This document shows, in pieces, positions 47,630 through 59,649 of a DNA stretch of 64,000 nt. Under the pieces are notes generated by a model. That model worked only from the letters and a program-made list of their open reading frames with translations. It was not told the origin of the DNA and ran no database searches. The stretch is from Rhodosorus marinus (lineage: Eukaryota; Rhodophyta; Stylonematophyceae; Stylonematales; Stylonemataceae). The stretch's first letter is position 1. Every line of letters starts with the position of its first letter. The stretch spans positions 3,348,001 to 3,412,000 of the forward strand of contig JAMWBK010000002.1 in assembly GCA_029953675.1 (NCBI GenBank), given 5' to 3'. Position numbers and translations under genes: made by a program.

Positions 47630-48391
47630 ATGAAGTTGGAAGATCTCCCAAGCCATGTGCTCTCTCGGATTTTTCTGTGCTTGGATGCTGAGAGCCTGGC
47701 GAAACTGCAGTTGCTGGATAGCAGATGGAACGAGTTGGCAGGTAGCAACGAGCTCTGGAGGATGATGTTAAAAAAACGGTTTCATGTGCAATCCGTCAAT
47801 AACAAGCATTTGATGAATACGGGCGCGGTTGAATGGAAGAATGTCTTCAGCAACTGGGTATCAATTCGGAGGATGCCCTCTTCTCCTTTTTCTGGCCAGC
47901 GATTTCCCGTGCTAGGCCGGAACGCGGATACTGATGTGTATATCTGGCTTACAATACGCCCTTCTGAAGACTGTCACGTTTCAAGCGGGCATCTGAATCT
48001 GCGGCTGATTATTCAAAATGTAATGGCCGCACCGTTGACATTTGAATCTTCTGGGATATCTTTCACTCTGAAAGACGGACAGCCGCCTGCAGAACGATCG
48101 ATCTCAGACCTCGGGCTTTACAAATCCAGCTGTACCGGAGATGTGAATCCACCGGAGCTAACGAAGTACCCTCTTCTGGAAGAGTACGACTTCATTATAT
48201 ACAATTGTCAAGTGAGGGCCCCTCCTGACGCCGTTATTGAACCCGATGCACTTGAGAGATTCTCAGAGGTGCAGATACCAGCGAGAGAGCACAAGACCAA
48301 GTCCCATCGATTGTACAGATGTGAATTTGTGGAAAGCGAAATATGGAAGCACTACGAATGTCTCCCAGGCGGGTTTTGGGTCTTCACCTAG
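47630..48391 (+). CDS. F-box protein
   Basis: Likely substrate receptor of an SCF ubiquitin ligase. Single exon of 253 residues from the ATG at 47630; an in-frame GTG upstream was not used. The F-box fills residues 3 to about 50: LEDLPSHVLSRIFLCLDAES, then LAKLQLLDSRWNELAGSNELW, with the family's LP, I/V and W positions. The remaining about 200 residues are predicted beta-rich by eye (VYIWLTIRP, GHLNLRLIIQNVMAAPLTF), contain no LRR, Kelch or WD repeats, and I do not recognise the fold. The target is therefore unknown. The F-box call is good; the rest is descriptive. Confidence 0.8.
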   Translation: MKLEDLPSHVLSRIFLCLDAESLAKLQLLDSRWNELAGSNELWRMMLKKRFHVQSVNNKHLMNTGAVEWKNVFSNWVSIRRMPSSPFSGQRFPVLGRNADTDVYIWLTIRPSEDCHVSSGHLNLRLIIQNVMAAPLTFESSGISFTLKDGQPPAERSISDLGLYKSSCTGDVNPPELTKYPLLEEYDFIIYNCQVRAPPDAVIEPDALERFSEVQIPAREHKTKSHRLYRCEFVESEIWKHYECLPGGFWVFT

Positions 48392-49744
48392 GCGATAAAG
48401 AGGCTGCTGAAACCGTATGGAAGAGGATTTCGGCAAAGAAATTCAGAAGCCTGCGGTTCCTGTATATGCGGAACCAGTTTTCAAACGGGAAGAGAATCGT
48501 CTACCATTTCTTAAAATGCTAATGTAGATAGCCTCCCACCTTTTGTGCATAAACATGAGTCACATGCAAATCTTGATCTGCTTTTGGGACGACCAAAACC
48601 CTGAAGCCAGCGTTTTGCAATACATCGGCAGGTTCATCGGAATCGGTTTGGTCAGTGCCAGTGATATGAACAGATGTCCCATCCGTAGAAGCAAGAGGGT
48701 ATCTCTCTTACTTCAAATGCTCTTTCAGGTCTTAAGCGGTCACATAATCCACAGCTGGGAGCATCAGTCGCGTCCTCCGCAACCACTAAATACTGCATAG
48801 CGTAGGCGAAACAAAACCATAAGCGCAGTACCTACAAACTACCGCTCACTCCTCGGAGATCGTCCCCACCAACTCCCTCCAGTTGAAGTCCCATTTTTCC
48901 TATTCCTTGGAGGTAAAATTGTATATGTATATACTCTGTTATATATATATTTTTGGTATCAATTAAACAAATGAGTACAGAACTAATTTGTTTAATTGAT
49001 ACAATATATAACTCAAAAAACAATATTCACTCTGTTATTTTGATAAAATAATCAATATCAGAGGTTGTTTTTCTTTTATTTTTGACATTTGCGGGCTCGG
49101 GTGTTCGGATTTGGGGTTACTTTCCGTGCTGGTGTTGCATATACTACATGTATCCTGGACGGAGGCAGGAAGCTGCTATATAGAAGGCAGATGTTTCGAA
49201 TTGACCCGAGCTTGTGTTCATTTTCCTCCCATTTTGTGCTTTTATTATTTATCTTCGTTGAAGCTTTGGTTCTGCTGGAGGAGAGCTTCTTCTGAGAGGG
49301 ATTTGAAAGTGACTATCTATAGATAAGCGCTGGTTGTTGGTTGTAGAGCTGGCGGGGTTTAGTGGTTGACTCTTTTTGGGTGAGTGTTGTTCTCAATTTG
49401 AGGTTGTTATTTGTATCGAGGGGAACAGGCTTGAAGGAGCTTCAGGAATCGGTTGGAGTGTATTGTGCCCGACGTAGCCAGATTCTTTTTTAAGGCCGAA
49501 TAGGAAATATTGGCCCTCCGTCGGATGTCGTGCTGTTTTGTACTGGGCCTTTTCCAGTTCAATTTCTGTTGAGATTCTTATCCGGACGCTTTCCTTGCCT
49601 GCCAGGCTTTGCCAGGGTTGGATCATGGGCTCACCTTCTTGATTTCATACTCCGGACTACGAACTATTCGTTTGAATGCCTTAGATTCAGTGCCGGGAGC
49701 GACCTCAGCATTGGTCAGGAGCAAGCTTCTTTGGATAGGGAAGG
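48392..49744. other. Intergenic with a perfect inverted repeat
   Basis: Holds the F-box 3' flank and the upstream region of the p115-like gene. The TA-rich patch 48911-49030 contains a 17-bp perfect inverted repeat, described separately. Frames of 63-85 codons are unconvincing. Confidence 0.4.
48956..49002. repeat. Perfect 17-bp inverted repeat, 13-nt loop
   Basis: GTATCAATTAAACAAAT (48956-48972) is exactly mirrored by ATTTGTTTAATTGATAC (48986-49002) around the loop GAGTACAGAACTA. The flanks are TA-rich. It is either a strong hairpin in a transcript's 3' region or the trace of a small mobile element. Confidence 0.9.
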
Positions 49745-52700
49745 ATGAATGTCTTGTCGGGCGCTTTGAATTACATTGCCGGCAATGACCGAGTTGAAGG
49801 GATTAGTCCTGTGCGCAGGCTCGTTGAAAGGATAAAAACTAGCTCGCTCCCTCAAGATCGCAGAAAGTCAATCAGGGATTTGAACAGAGCTGTACAAGAG
49901 GTGTGCTTGCGGCTTTTCGTTTCTTGTAGCAGTTTCAGTACGTTCGCACTGTTTCTGATAAGTCTGTTTCACCGCACAAACAGGGCCCACATCGGCAGGA
50001 GGAAATCGGATCTGATGGACTCAGAGTTATTTTCGCTGTCTTGGAGCAGGACAGGCAGATGCAAGACACAATTGTGGCCTCCTTGGAACTCCTGAACAAT
50101 GCTTGCTGTGCTCTAGACCCGTGAGCAAATCCCGAAATGCTGTGATTAGACGTGAATGCCTTGCGTGAACTTTCTGAGTTCGCTCATGATCAATAATTCT
50201 TACTTGAAAATGGCTCTAGTCCTACGTCGGCGGAGGAGGACGAAAACCTTGATACGTCAGAGTTTAAGCGAAGGTCTGCGGCAGCAGCGAGCAGAAACAC
50301 TCAGCTTTTTGCAAGGATTAATAACGCAGTGTCATTACTAATAGAGCTTCTCGAAGAGGAGGAGTTTTATGTGCGCTTCAACACGGTGGAGTTGCTAACT
50401 GCCATGGTTGGCAATGAAACGGATCTGCTCGTGTCGGAAATACTTGCGTCCTCGATGGGATTGTCACGTCTCGTGGACCTCCTCAACGATTCAAGGGACG
50501 TAATAAGAAACGAAGGGCTGCTGCTGCTAATTGCATTGTCAGGGAACAGTGAGGAGCTCTCGAAGATCCTCACGTTCGAAAGTGTTTTCGACAAGCTCTT
50601 CTCGATAATCAATACGGTCAAGGCACCTGTGGATCGCTCGGAGGAGGACCTGGTTGATGCAAAAGAGGGTGCGATCCTCGTGCACGACTGTCTGCATTTG
50701 ATTCAGAACATTTTGCGACATAGTGGAAGCAACGTGGCGTTATTTCGGGAGGCAGAGGGCATTGAGAAGATTGCGAAACTGATACGGATCGTAGACGTGA
50801 CAATGAGAACGATAGTAGCTGAGGACGTTGACAACCTGGTCGCTGCCATTGATATTGTCAGCCTCTTGTGTGACGGCGCTGATTCAGATGCAGGAGCCAA
50901 CCGATCCTCTTGCGCCGGTGCAGGAATCGTGGAGAGACTGTGGGACGTGCTTGACGATCGGAGCTCTTCAGTACACGTCAAAGCGTCAACTGTCAACTGT
51001 TTGGCCCTGGTGGTACGGAAAACTCAAGCTGGTATGAGCAGGCTCTTGGGGCGGTCCAGGAACCCCTACCAGTTCGTGCTCGATGAGTTATATAGTAGCG
51101 AATCGGCCGGGATGCGAGGAGCTTGCTGTCTGCTAGCCTGGGAGCTCATTGCAGACAGAAACGGGAGCACTCGGGGGGATTTTATGAATTCCGTGTTCTC
51201 CGATACTAGCGATGGAAACCCCTCCCTAGTGGAAATGTCTAGCCGGATCAAGGCTGCCGCTGTTAGCTCACCTAGTGACGACGTAGATGCTGCCAGTGTT
51301 TTTTATTCGTGCACTCTTCTTAGCTGGGCAGTCCAGAGGAGCAAAGCGCCCAAACTCTCGAGAACCCAGCTGCTTTCCGCCACTGCGGGTTCGAAGCGCG
51401 AGAACTTGCTCACCAAAAGCGTTCGCTCCCTGAGTAGAGCGTCAGTAGAGGGCTCTGCACCCGAAGTTCGCGTTGGCATTCTGCGTTTGCTTTGTACTTG
51501 GCTTCACAACTCCAACGATGCAATGTCTGAATTCCAGTCCTCCGTCATGCATCTGCCGCTTCTCGTGGAGTTGATGACCAGGGAAAGTGTTCGTGGTGAT
51601 ACTGCCGAAGTGTATATTCGAGGACTAGCGGCCGTTATTATTGCCAGTGGCTTACTGCTTGGTGACCAGCAACCGAACATTAAGTCAACGCTTGCTGATA
51701 TTGTTAGGAAGAGGATCGGGGTTGCGGCGTTCACAGCGAGGTATAGTGATTCGCTCAACTTGATGCTGTTCTTTCTAGCCTGTCGCGCTGGGTTGCTTGA
51801 GTGGCTGAGATTCGAACTTTGGTCCCGCAAGGTACCGTGTATAGCTCTTCGAGTCCGGTTCTAATATCCACGTTCGTGAATTTTTCGTTTCCTGTACTTT
51901 TCTGCCTTACCATGGCTAGGCTGGATGACTTGCTAGCTTCAGAAGCTTTTACCAGCGCTCAATCCGGGGAGCTGATACTGGAGGATCCTCTGAGACTTTT
52001 AAAGCTGGAGCAGCAGAAGGGTCCGCGGAGTGGGAAAGGCTTGTGCGGGTACTCGAAGTACTTCGACCCGGACTTCACTAAGCTTGTTGGGGAGGTCTAT
52101 GAGAAATCGCGGTCAACCATGATGGAGCTAATGATTGATGCTGAGGGGTCGACACTGCCTCAAGCTCCCAGTTTCGATAGGCCGCCTTCACTCAACGTAA
52201 ACGGTGGAGGCGATGAGGAGATTATACTACACTACAAGGAGATAATCAGAAGCCAGGATGCAGCCCTAGCAGAATCTAGGGAGGAAGGGGAGCTGCTAAA
52301 ACAGTCGTTGAACAGTTTGCAAGCCGACGTGGACAACAATATGCACTTCGTTCAGGATGGTTGCGTGAAGAACAGGAGTGGGGCAGAAGACGATGAGCAA
52401 ATGCTAGCTAGGTCTGAAAAGATTGCCGCGCTAGAACGTGCTCTGCAAACGAAAGGCCAAGAAATGGAAGCTCTGGCCGGTGCCTACTCGCAGCTGGAAG
52501 AGGAGCTGGTGAGTGGAGCAAGCGCCCGTACACCGTCAGCGAGCTACGACTCTCGCGCAGATGAGCTGAATAAACTCGTAGAAGCGGAGAAGCGCAATGC
52601 CTTTAAGCTTGAAACTCGGCTGATGCAACTGGAGCTATCTGAGAAGACCGCAAAGGCCGAGGCTGAAGCTTTCAGAGGACAGCTGAAGGAGCTCAGTGCT

Positions 52701-55700
52701 CGAATAAATTCGACAACAGACGGGAGCATCTCACAGAACGATGTCGAGGTATTGGAAGAAAGAAAAAGGCGGGAGATTGCGGAGGAGAAACTGAATTTTA
52801 TTGAGGAACAGGGAGAGGCCAGGGAGACGTCTGAGCGCGAGCTCAAGGAGAGAGTTTTGGAAGCAGAGCGCATGTTGGCTGAAGCAACGTCCAAGACTAG
52901 CCGATTGCAGAACAAGGTGCAATCTCAAGAGCACGATATTGAAACCCTTAAAACGAAACATATGCGGGAAGTTGAACTGTCCAGGGCAGCGAGCGTAACG
53001 CTAGAGACAAGTCTACAAGAAGAGATTGCAAGACTCGAGCAAGAACTGGCCGAAGCGGAGAGCAAAGACTCTGAGCGCGAAATACAAAAGCTGCAAGAAG
53101 AAAAGGATGAGCTCGGAGAGGATATTGTCAGATTCACAGCCCAGATAGCAGGCTTGAAATCCGAATCGGAGGACCTTAGGACAAGGAGGAGAAACTTAGA
53201 ACAAGAACTTGACGAAGTTTCAACAGCTCATTTGGAACTCAAAACACAGTTTGAACAGGTCAACAAGGAGCACGTGCGGGAAAGCGCAGAAAACCAGCGT
53301 CTGGCATCACTCGTTCGCGAGCTGCAGGACTCCGAGGCCGCTGCTCAGAAAGACCTCACTTTGAAGTCGGAAGAGGTTAACGGGAAGGAGGAAAAGTTGC
53401 GGACTCTGCAGTCCAGGATTGCGGAGTTGGAATCGACAACCAAAGCGGTTGAAAAGGCGCTCGCAGGCTCTAAAACAGACTCAGCGGACCTCACCGATCA
53501 GATTGTCAGACTCAGCGAGCGTCTGGTGGCTACTGAGGACTCGCGCCAAGGGCTTGAGAGGGAGCTCCAGCTCGCCCAAGAGGATATCACTCGCCTGAAG
53601 GAAATAAAACCACCTCCAGATAGCACAGATCCCCACGTTGTTGCGAGCAGCTCTGTCCCTGACGCATCTGAGGTGTCGGACCTTCGAGCGATGCTCGCAG
53701 GTACCCAGGAGGCACTTCGGGAAGCAGAGAACGACATAGAGGTACTGAGAGCAAAGGATACCGATGCACGGGAAGTCGTAGCGCGTGAAATGGAGCTCAG
53801 AGATATCCTGGATAGGTCAAGGGAACGCTATGAGCTAACAGAAAAGCGTTGTGCAGACCTGGAGGCCGAAATAGAAGATTCCCGCGAGCAGCACTCCGCC
53901 GCAAGCTTGGCCATGCAATCGAGATTACAGGAACAGGACTTAGAGCTGAAAATGGCGCTCTCGCAGGTTGAAACCGAAAGGCAACTTAGACTGGAAGGAG
54001 AGCGCAAGCTGGATGAGTGCGCTGATGACCAACATACCTCGAGCATTATGGAAACATCCAGCAGAATACCAGAGCTTGAGTCCGAAGTTGCGAATTTGAG
54101 TACTAAGCTCACCAAGTTTGAAGAGGATAGGCTCATGCTCGCCTCCCAGGTAGACAGGCTGGAGTCGCAGCTCTCTATGCAGACTGCAAGTATTCGAGAT
54201 GTTCTGATTGAGCTAAACGTTTCGACGTCGGAGATTGAATCAGATAGGGCAACAGTCGACACGTATGAAGAGGAAGCTATTGCCCAGCTGGAAGAGATTC
54301 AGAAGGCCTTGAAAGGTCTCCGCGAAGATCGCGATTCGGCCGAGAAAAAGTCCCGTCTTCTAGAGGGAAGGAACTCAGAGCTCATTGAGGCTCTAGCGCG
54401 CAGCGAAGAAGTGGCACAAGATCAGACTCTGAAACTAGACGATTACCGTTTAAAGACCGAGGAACTGGAAGGTCACCTGCGAGACGAGCGAGAAAGTCGT
54501 TCCCTTACTGAAGATGAAATTCAGCAGAAAGAGAAAGATCTGGCCATGTTCAAAGAAAGAGTGGTTTCAGCGGAGCTCCAGATCAAAGTGCTCGAGTCGA
54601 CCGTGCAGGAGAACGAAGAAATGATGGAGAAGCTTGATCAAGAGCTTACCGTTGCGAACAAATGCGCTGAGGAGGCCGAGGAGCGGGTGAAAAAGTTGGT
54701 AGAGAAAGAGGATAGCTCATCCAAAGCTCTGCAGAAGGGGAAAGCTGCGCTGGAGTCTGATCTAGAGGCTCTAGAGTCGCAGCTTCGTGGGGAACGGAAG
54801 GAGAAAGCTGCGCTGGAGTCTGATCTAGAGGCTCTAGAGTCGCAGCTTCGTGGGGAACGGAAGGAGAACGCTGCGCTGGAGTCTGATCGAGCGGCTCTAG
54901 AGTCGCAGCTTCGTGTGGAACAGAAGGAGAAAGCTGCGTTGGAGTCTGATCAAGCGGCTCTAGAGTCGCAGCTTCGTAGGGAACAGAAGGAGAAAGCGGC
55001 ACTAGAGTCTGATCGAGAGGCTCTAGAGTCGCAGCTTCGTGGGGAGTTGGATATCTTGCAGTCCGAGAGATCAGCGCTCGAAAACCAACTCGAAAAGCAG
55101 AACCAAGTGCTCGAGGTAGCAGAGGTGCGCAGTTCCGAGAGAGTGGAGAAAGTCAAATTGTTGGAGGACCAACTAAACGAGACCAGATCAGAAATTGTCC
55201 AACTGCGGGACTTGAAATCGACAATATCCGACCAAGAATCTGAAAATTCCCGAATCTCGAAACTGCTCGATGAAGTTACGAGTGAGATGCGAGATCTTGA
55301 AGCTGACCTGGAGACTCTGAGATCCGAAAACACGGAGAAAGCGGAAGCGTTAGTTCTTCTGACCACAGCCAAAGAAACAGCTGAGAAGGCCGCTCTGAAC
55401 GCAATGGCCGCGTGGCGTTCGGCTGCGGCTGTGCCTGAAGGCCTGAAAGCGGACGAAGGAATCACTATAGATTTCGTCGTGAACAGCTTAATTGAAGAGC
55501 TGAAGACAAGCGCAGATCGGAACGCGGAGTTTCGGCGTGAGAAGGAGGAGGCTGACCTTGTGGTGAGTCATTGGATGGACGAGATTGAAAAGCTCGAGTC
55601 GAAGACGTTGAGGATGGAAGCTTCCGCGCAAGATTGGCATCAAGAGAAAGAAGCTTTGCAGGAATCTGTTCGTCGTCTTGAAGGTGTCTGCCGCGAGCTG

Positions 55701-58700
55701 CGTGCAGAGCGAGATGAAAGTGACATGAAGGCTAGAACATCTGAGGAGAAACTTGCAGAAACGATTATCGCCCTGGCAGAGTCCAGAGAACTGCTTGACG
55801 CAGAGAGTCTCAAAGCCAAACGAAGAGTGCTTGCAGACGAGAAGCTCAATCGAGGCCTTTTGGAATTGGAAAGCAATATCCTACGAGTGGAGAAAGTTCT
55901 CGAAGAGAAGAACAAAACGCTGGAGGTCAAAGAGAAGGAATTTCAAGGTCTGCTTTCCGGAAAGGAGGAAACCATTGATAGGCTTACCAACAGCTTAAAA
56001 TCATCAGAAGAGGTCATCCATGGGAAGGACCTACAATTGAACAAAGCTGCAAAACTCGCTGAGCGAGCAGAAACCGAGCGCGACAACCTTGCACAGGAGC
56101 TGGCAATTGCAAGCAAGACTGCCACCTCGCGCGTGGAGGAGCTTGACAAAGAGATTAAATTGAGGGACGTCCGCATCGAGGAGCAGTACGCTGCCTTTTC
56201 GTCAACAGAGAAGCAGCTCCGGTCTGATTTATCAGCAGCCGGAGACGAGCTACATTCTGCTCTCGAGAATGTCAAGGAGGTTGAAGCGCTCGAAAAGCAT
56301 GCACGCGACAAGGCCTCGAAGAATGAGGAGGAACGAGATTTGTTGTCTTCTAAACTGGACGACTTGAGAACGCGTCTTGCTGACGCCGACTTGACAGCTC
56401 AACAAATTCAAAAGTCAGCAGAAGAGAAGGAGGCTGAGCTGGAAAGGTCGTCAAAAAGGTTTGAGGGAGAAATTGACGCTGTGCAGAAATTGCTTGAAAA
56501 TGAAACTGAGGCGAGGGTCATAATCGAGGGGGAGCTGGAAGAGTCAAAAAGCTCACTAATTTTAGAGCAAGGTCTTCGAAAGGAAAGGGATAAGGAGCTT
56601 GGAAAAATTTCCGCTGCGCTGGACACGACCTCCGAGAAACTCGAGGAAGTTCAAAAGGAGAAACTCGTGTTGACGGAGTCATTGAAGCAGAAGCAAACCG
56701 AAACTACAGGAATGGAGGAGGACCTGATCACTTTGCGAGCTGAGAATGCCGAACTCTCCAAGAAAACGAATGATCTCTCGTCGGCTCTGGAAGACGTCGG
56801 TTCGCAGCTGAATAGTGCAATCGAAACATCGGATTCACGCTCACAGCGCATTGACAGTCTCACTGAGCAGCTGAATAACCTGCATGTCGAGAACACTGGT
56901 CTCATTGAAACGAGGAAGCAGCTGGAATTGGAGCTCGATAAGCTCACAGCGGAACTGGATAGTGCCCATGAGACCTCCGATTCCAGGCTAAAACAGATCG
57001 ATATCCTGGAGGAGCAACTGGGTGACAAGAGGAATCTGATTGAAATCCTGAAAACCAGAAGCGAAGACTCAGAGAGCCGCATCGCTAGCTTGGAAAAGGA
57101 GTCATTGGAGAAAAAGGTATCCGAAGAAGAAGCCGGGGTTGTCGCTGGAGTTCTAAGGGAGACCATCGAACAACTTGAAGCTAACTTACTGGTGTTGGAG
57201 GAAAAATCTAAAGCCTCTCAGCAATCGGTGATTTTCCTGCAGGAGCAGGTACTGCGCTTTGCCAGTGGCTTTCCAACATTAAAAGGTGGGCCACTCGCGA
57301 GTTTGAATGAGGCACCAACGGACTACGTAGAAGTTCTGTCGCGTGTCGAAGCCGAAGGACAGAACTTGAGATCCGAACTCTTGAAGTTTGCCAGGAGGTT
57401 TGGTATTTCACTAGAAGACGAAAACTGGGATAGTTTAAGCGATTCTGTTATTAGAAGCGACCCTGGAACCTTATCTTCCGCGGAGAACACGTTTAATGAA
57501 CGAATAGCATCTCTCAGGGTTGAGCTCTCTGCTGAAGTTTCGAGAAGAAAGGCCCTAGCAGAAAGAGTTGCTGAACTGGAGCGGGAGTTAAAGACCAGCT
57601 ACATGGAAGCCTCTCGAACCAGCTATCAATTAGAGGAAAACTCGAGGGCGCTTGAAGCAATCGAGGCCAGAAGTTCCCAGCTTGAGGAACAGTCGCGGGA
57701 AGCTTCCCGGAGGCATGCTGAGGAACGAAAATCATATCGTGCAGAGGTTGATTCGAAGGTCAAGGAACTGGAAGATGCCAAAGCAGATCTTTCTACAACG
57801 CATGCCACGCTGAAGTCCCTGCAGCGGAAGCTGGGACAAAACGAACTGGATTTGAAAAGCGCAAGCAAGGAAGCGAGTGACCTCAGAAAGGAACTAACCA
57901 ACATAGACAGTCTCAAGTCTGACTACGCTAGCGCCAGGACTCGTAATCTTGAGCTTGTCGAGAAGCTGCGCTCGTTAGAGGAGGCAAGAAGAATGGTCGA
58001 GTCGGAATCGAGGGAGAATCTCGCTAGGGTCAAGACGGAGATTGCAGAGTACTCTTCACAGCTGTCGGAATCTGCCTCGAAAATCACTAGTTTGGAAGAT
58101 GAGACAAACCTGCTGAGAGGCACTGTGGACAGGATGAGGAGGACTAGAGATGCTCTAGAGGACGAGAACGCCCGGCTTCGTTCGCAAGTTGATAAACTGT
58201 CTTCGTCCAAATCCGCCCAGGCTTACGAACGGGAAATGCAAGACCTCACAGAGGAGAATAGCCAACTTGAGGAAAGGATACGGTCTCTCGAGAGCGACCT
58301 ATACTCTGCAACCGCCACAAAACAGCGGATACATTTGGCTGAACAAGAGAAAGCAGCGGTGGAACAGCGTCTAAGGAAATCCTCTGAAGAGCTGCAGGAG
58401 AGTCGAGAAGCCGCGCGCAAAGCTGAGAAAATGGTCGGAGATTCCATGCATCGAAAGGATTCTCTGGAATCGGAACTGTGGGAAACCCAGCGGAAGTTAC
58501 TAGAGGCTGAGGAGGAGCTTGCCGCAACCCTGGAAGATAGGATGGTAATGGAGGAGACTCTGGCCGTTCTTCACCAGGAGCAATCGGCGATAGCTGCAAA
58601 GTCTCAGCAAGTGGAGGATCTGGAAATGAGGGTGGACGATCTGATGTTGCAAGCTGCTGAAGCCCGTGGTCAGGCCGCGGATGCGAACAATTTGATAGAG

Positions 58701-59261
58701 GAACTTGAAGAAAAGCTGAGACAGGCCAAACGGAAATCTGCGTCTGCTGAAAGTGTAAGCAATCTGGGGCAAAGAATACGCCTCCTTGAGGGTACAGTCC
58801 GCGAAAAAGACCAGAGAATCTACGAGCTTGAGAACTCCTTCCGGGCCAACGACCACGCGGAGTTTGAATTGATGAACGCAAGAGCTGCAGAGAGGGAGGC
58901 CAGGGATCACGCTGCTGACGTGGAAAAGCGATTGGAGCTTGCCACAGAAGAACTATCTCATCTGGTCGACCAGACCCTGAATCCTGATGAGCAAGGGGTG
59001 GCAGATTACGATGTCCTTGAACGCGAGCGGCAGATAGTTGATCTTGAGCAAGAGAGGGACAATCTACTGCGCGCTAATGAGAACCTGGAAGCTAGACTGC
59101 AAACTTTGGGCCGAGACCTTCAGAGCTCTTTCAGGCCTCACCACGAGCCTGGAGACGAGAAAACCAACGTCGACTGGGAATCCAAGTACCATCGACTTCA
59201 AGAGGAACATGATGAGGTCCTGCAATGTCTCGCTGACCTCGAACTCAATAGAGAAGATTAA
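49745..59261 (+). CDS. USO1: Giant p115/USO1-like vesicle tethering factor, about 3,080 residues
   Basis: p115/Uso1 tethers COPII vesicles at the ER-Golgi boundary and binds Rab1 and SNAREs. Exons 49745-49900, 49984-50120, 50220 to about 51830, and 51920-59261. The first three join in frame. The head (about 620 residues) is an armadillo-like array: EGISPVRRLVERI, NACCALDP, then VSLLIELLEEEEFYVRFNTV, as in p115. The last head block, RLDDLLASEAFTSAQ and FDPDFTKLVGEVYEKS, lies in the fourth exon, which argues that head and tail are one protein. The tail is about 2,400 residues of coiled coil. It ends with LQEEHDEVLQCLADLE, reminiscent of the conserved C-terminal motif of p115 (EHEDLLVLLAD-type). 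The exon 3/4 donor is not resolved; several GT sites at 51804-51855 fit the phase. Relatives are about 960 (p115), 914 (plant) and 1,790 (yeast Uso1). Confidence 0.85.
54741..55055 (+). repeat. 63-bp in-frame tandem repeat, five copies, in the p115-like tail
   Basis: Copies start at 54741, 54804, 54867, 54930 and 54993. Each encodes 21 residues (three heptads) of the pattern KAALESDxEALESQLRxExK. Copies 1 and 2 are identical over 63 bp; later copies carry a few changes. Seen directly. Confidence 0.95.
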
Positions 59262-59649
59262 CATTTCTAATTGTGTAGAACTCAACGTTTTCTGTGAAAA
59301 GGCTACTCACAGCTGCCATGCGTCGGCGTGAACCGAATGGTGGCGATGGAGTGACTGCAAGTCTGTAATTAAATCATAATCCTAATCATGCCACACCTGA
59401 TCTGCCGTGCTCGAGCTCGCTCGCCTAACTCAAAACCCACTCCTTCATACGCGGATGTGATAAGCAAAATATTATACGTACGTTAAAAACCAGGTAGGAG
59501 AGAACCCTATCTGCGTCGTCCTGCATCCAATAGTCCTGCATCCAATACGAAAGGAGTTAGCCTTTCGACCCTGGTACGCGTGTGGAGATCGCGCACGTGT
59601 GCTCCGGGTATTTTGAGAGGCAGCTTAAGGGCCACCTTCTCAAGTAAGA
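59262..59649. other. Convergent 3' flanks
   Basis: Short spacer between the p115-like gene and the alpha/beta-hydrolase gene. A direct pair CCTGCATCCAATA lies at about 59520-59546. No gene seen. Confidence 0.5.

Noticed and set aside
52544-58910. Many Ser-rich minus-strand frames opposite the p115-like tail
   Set aside because: They are the antisense image of Glu/Leu-rich coiled-coil codons and have no features of their own.
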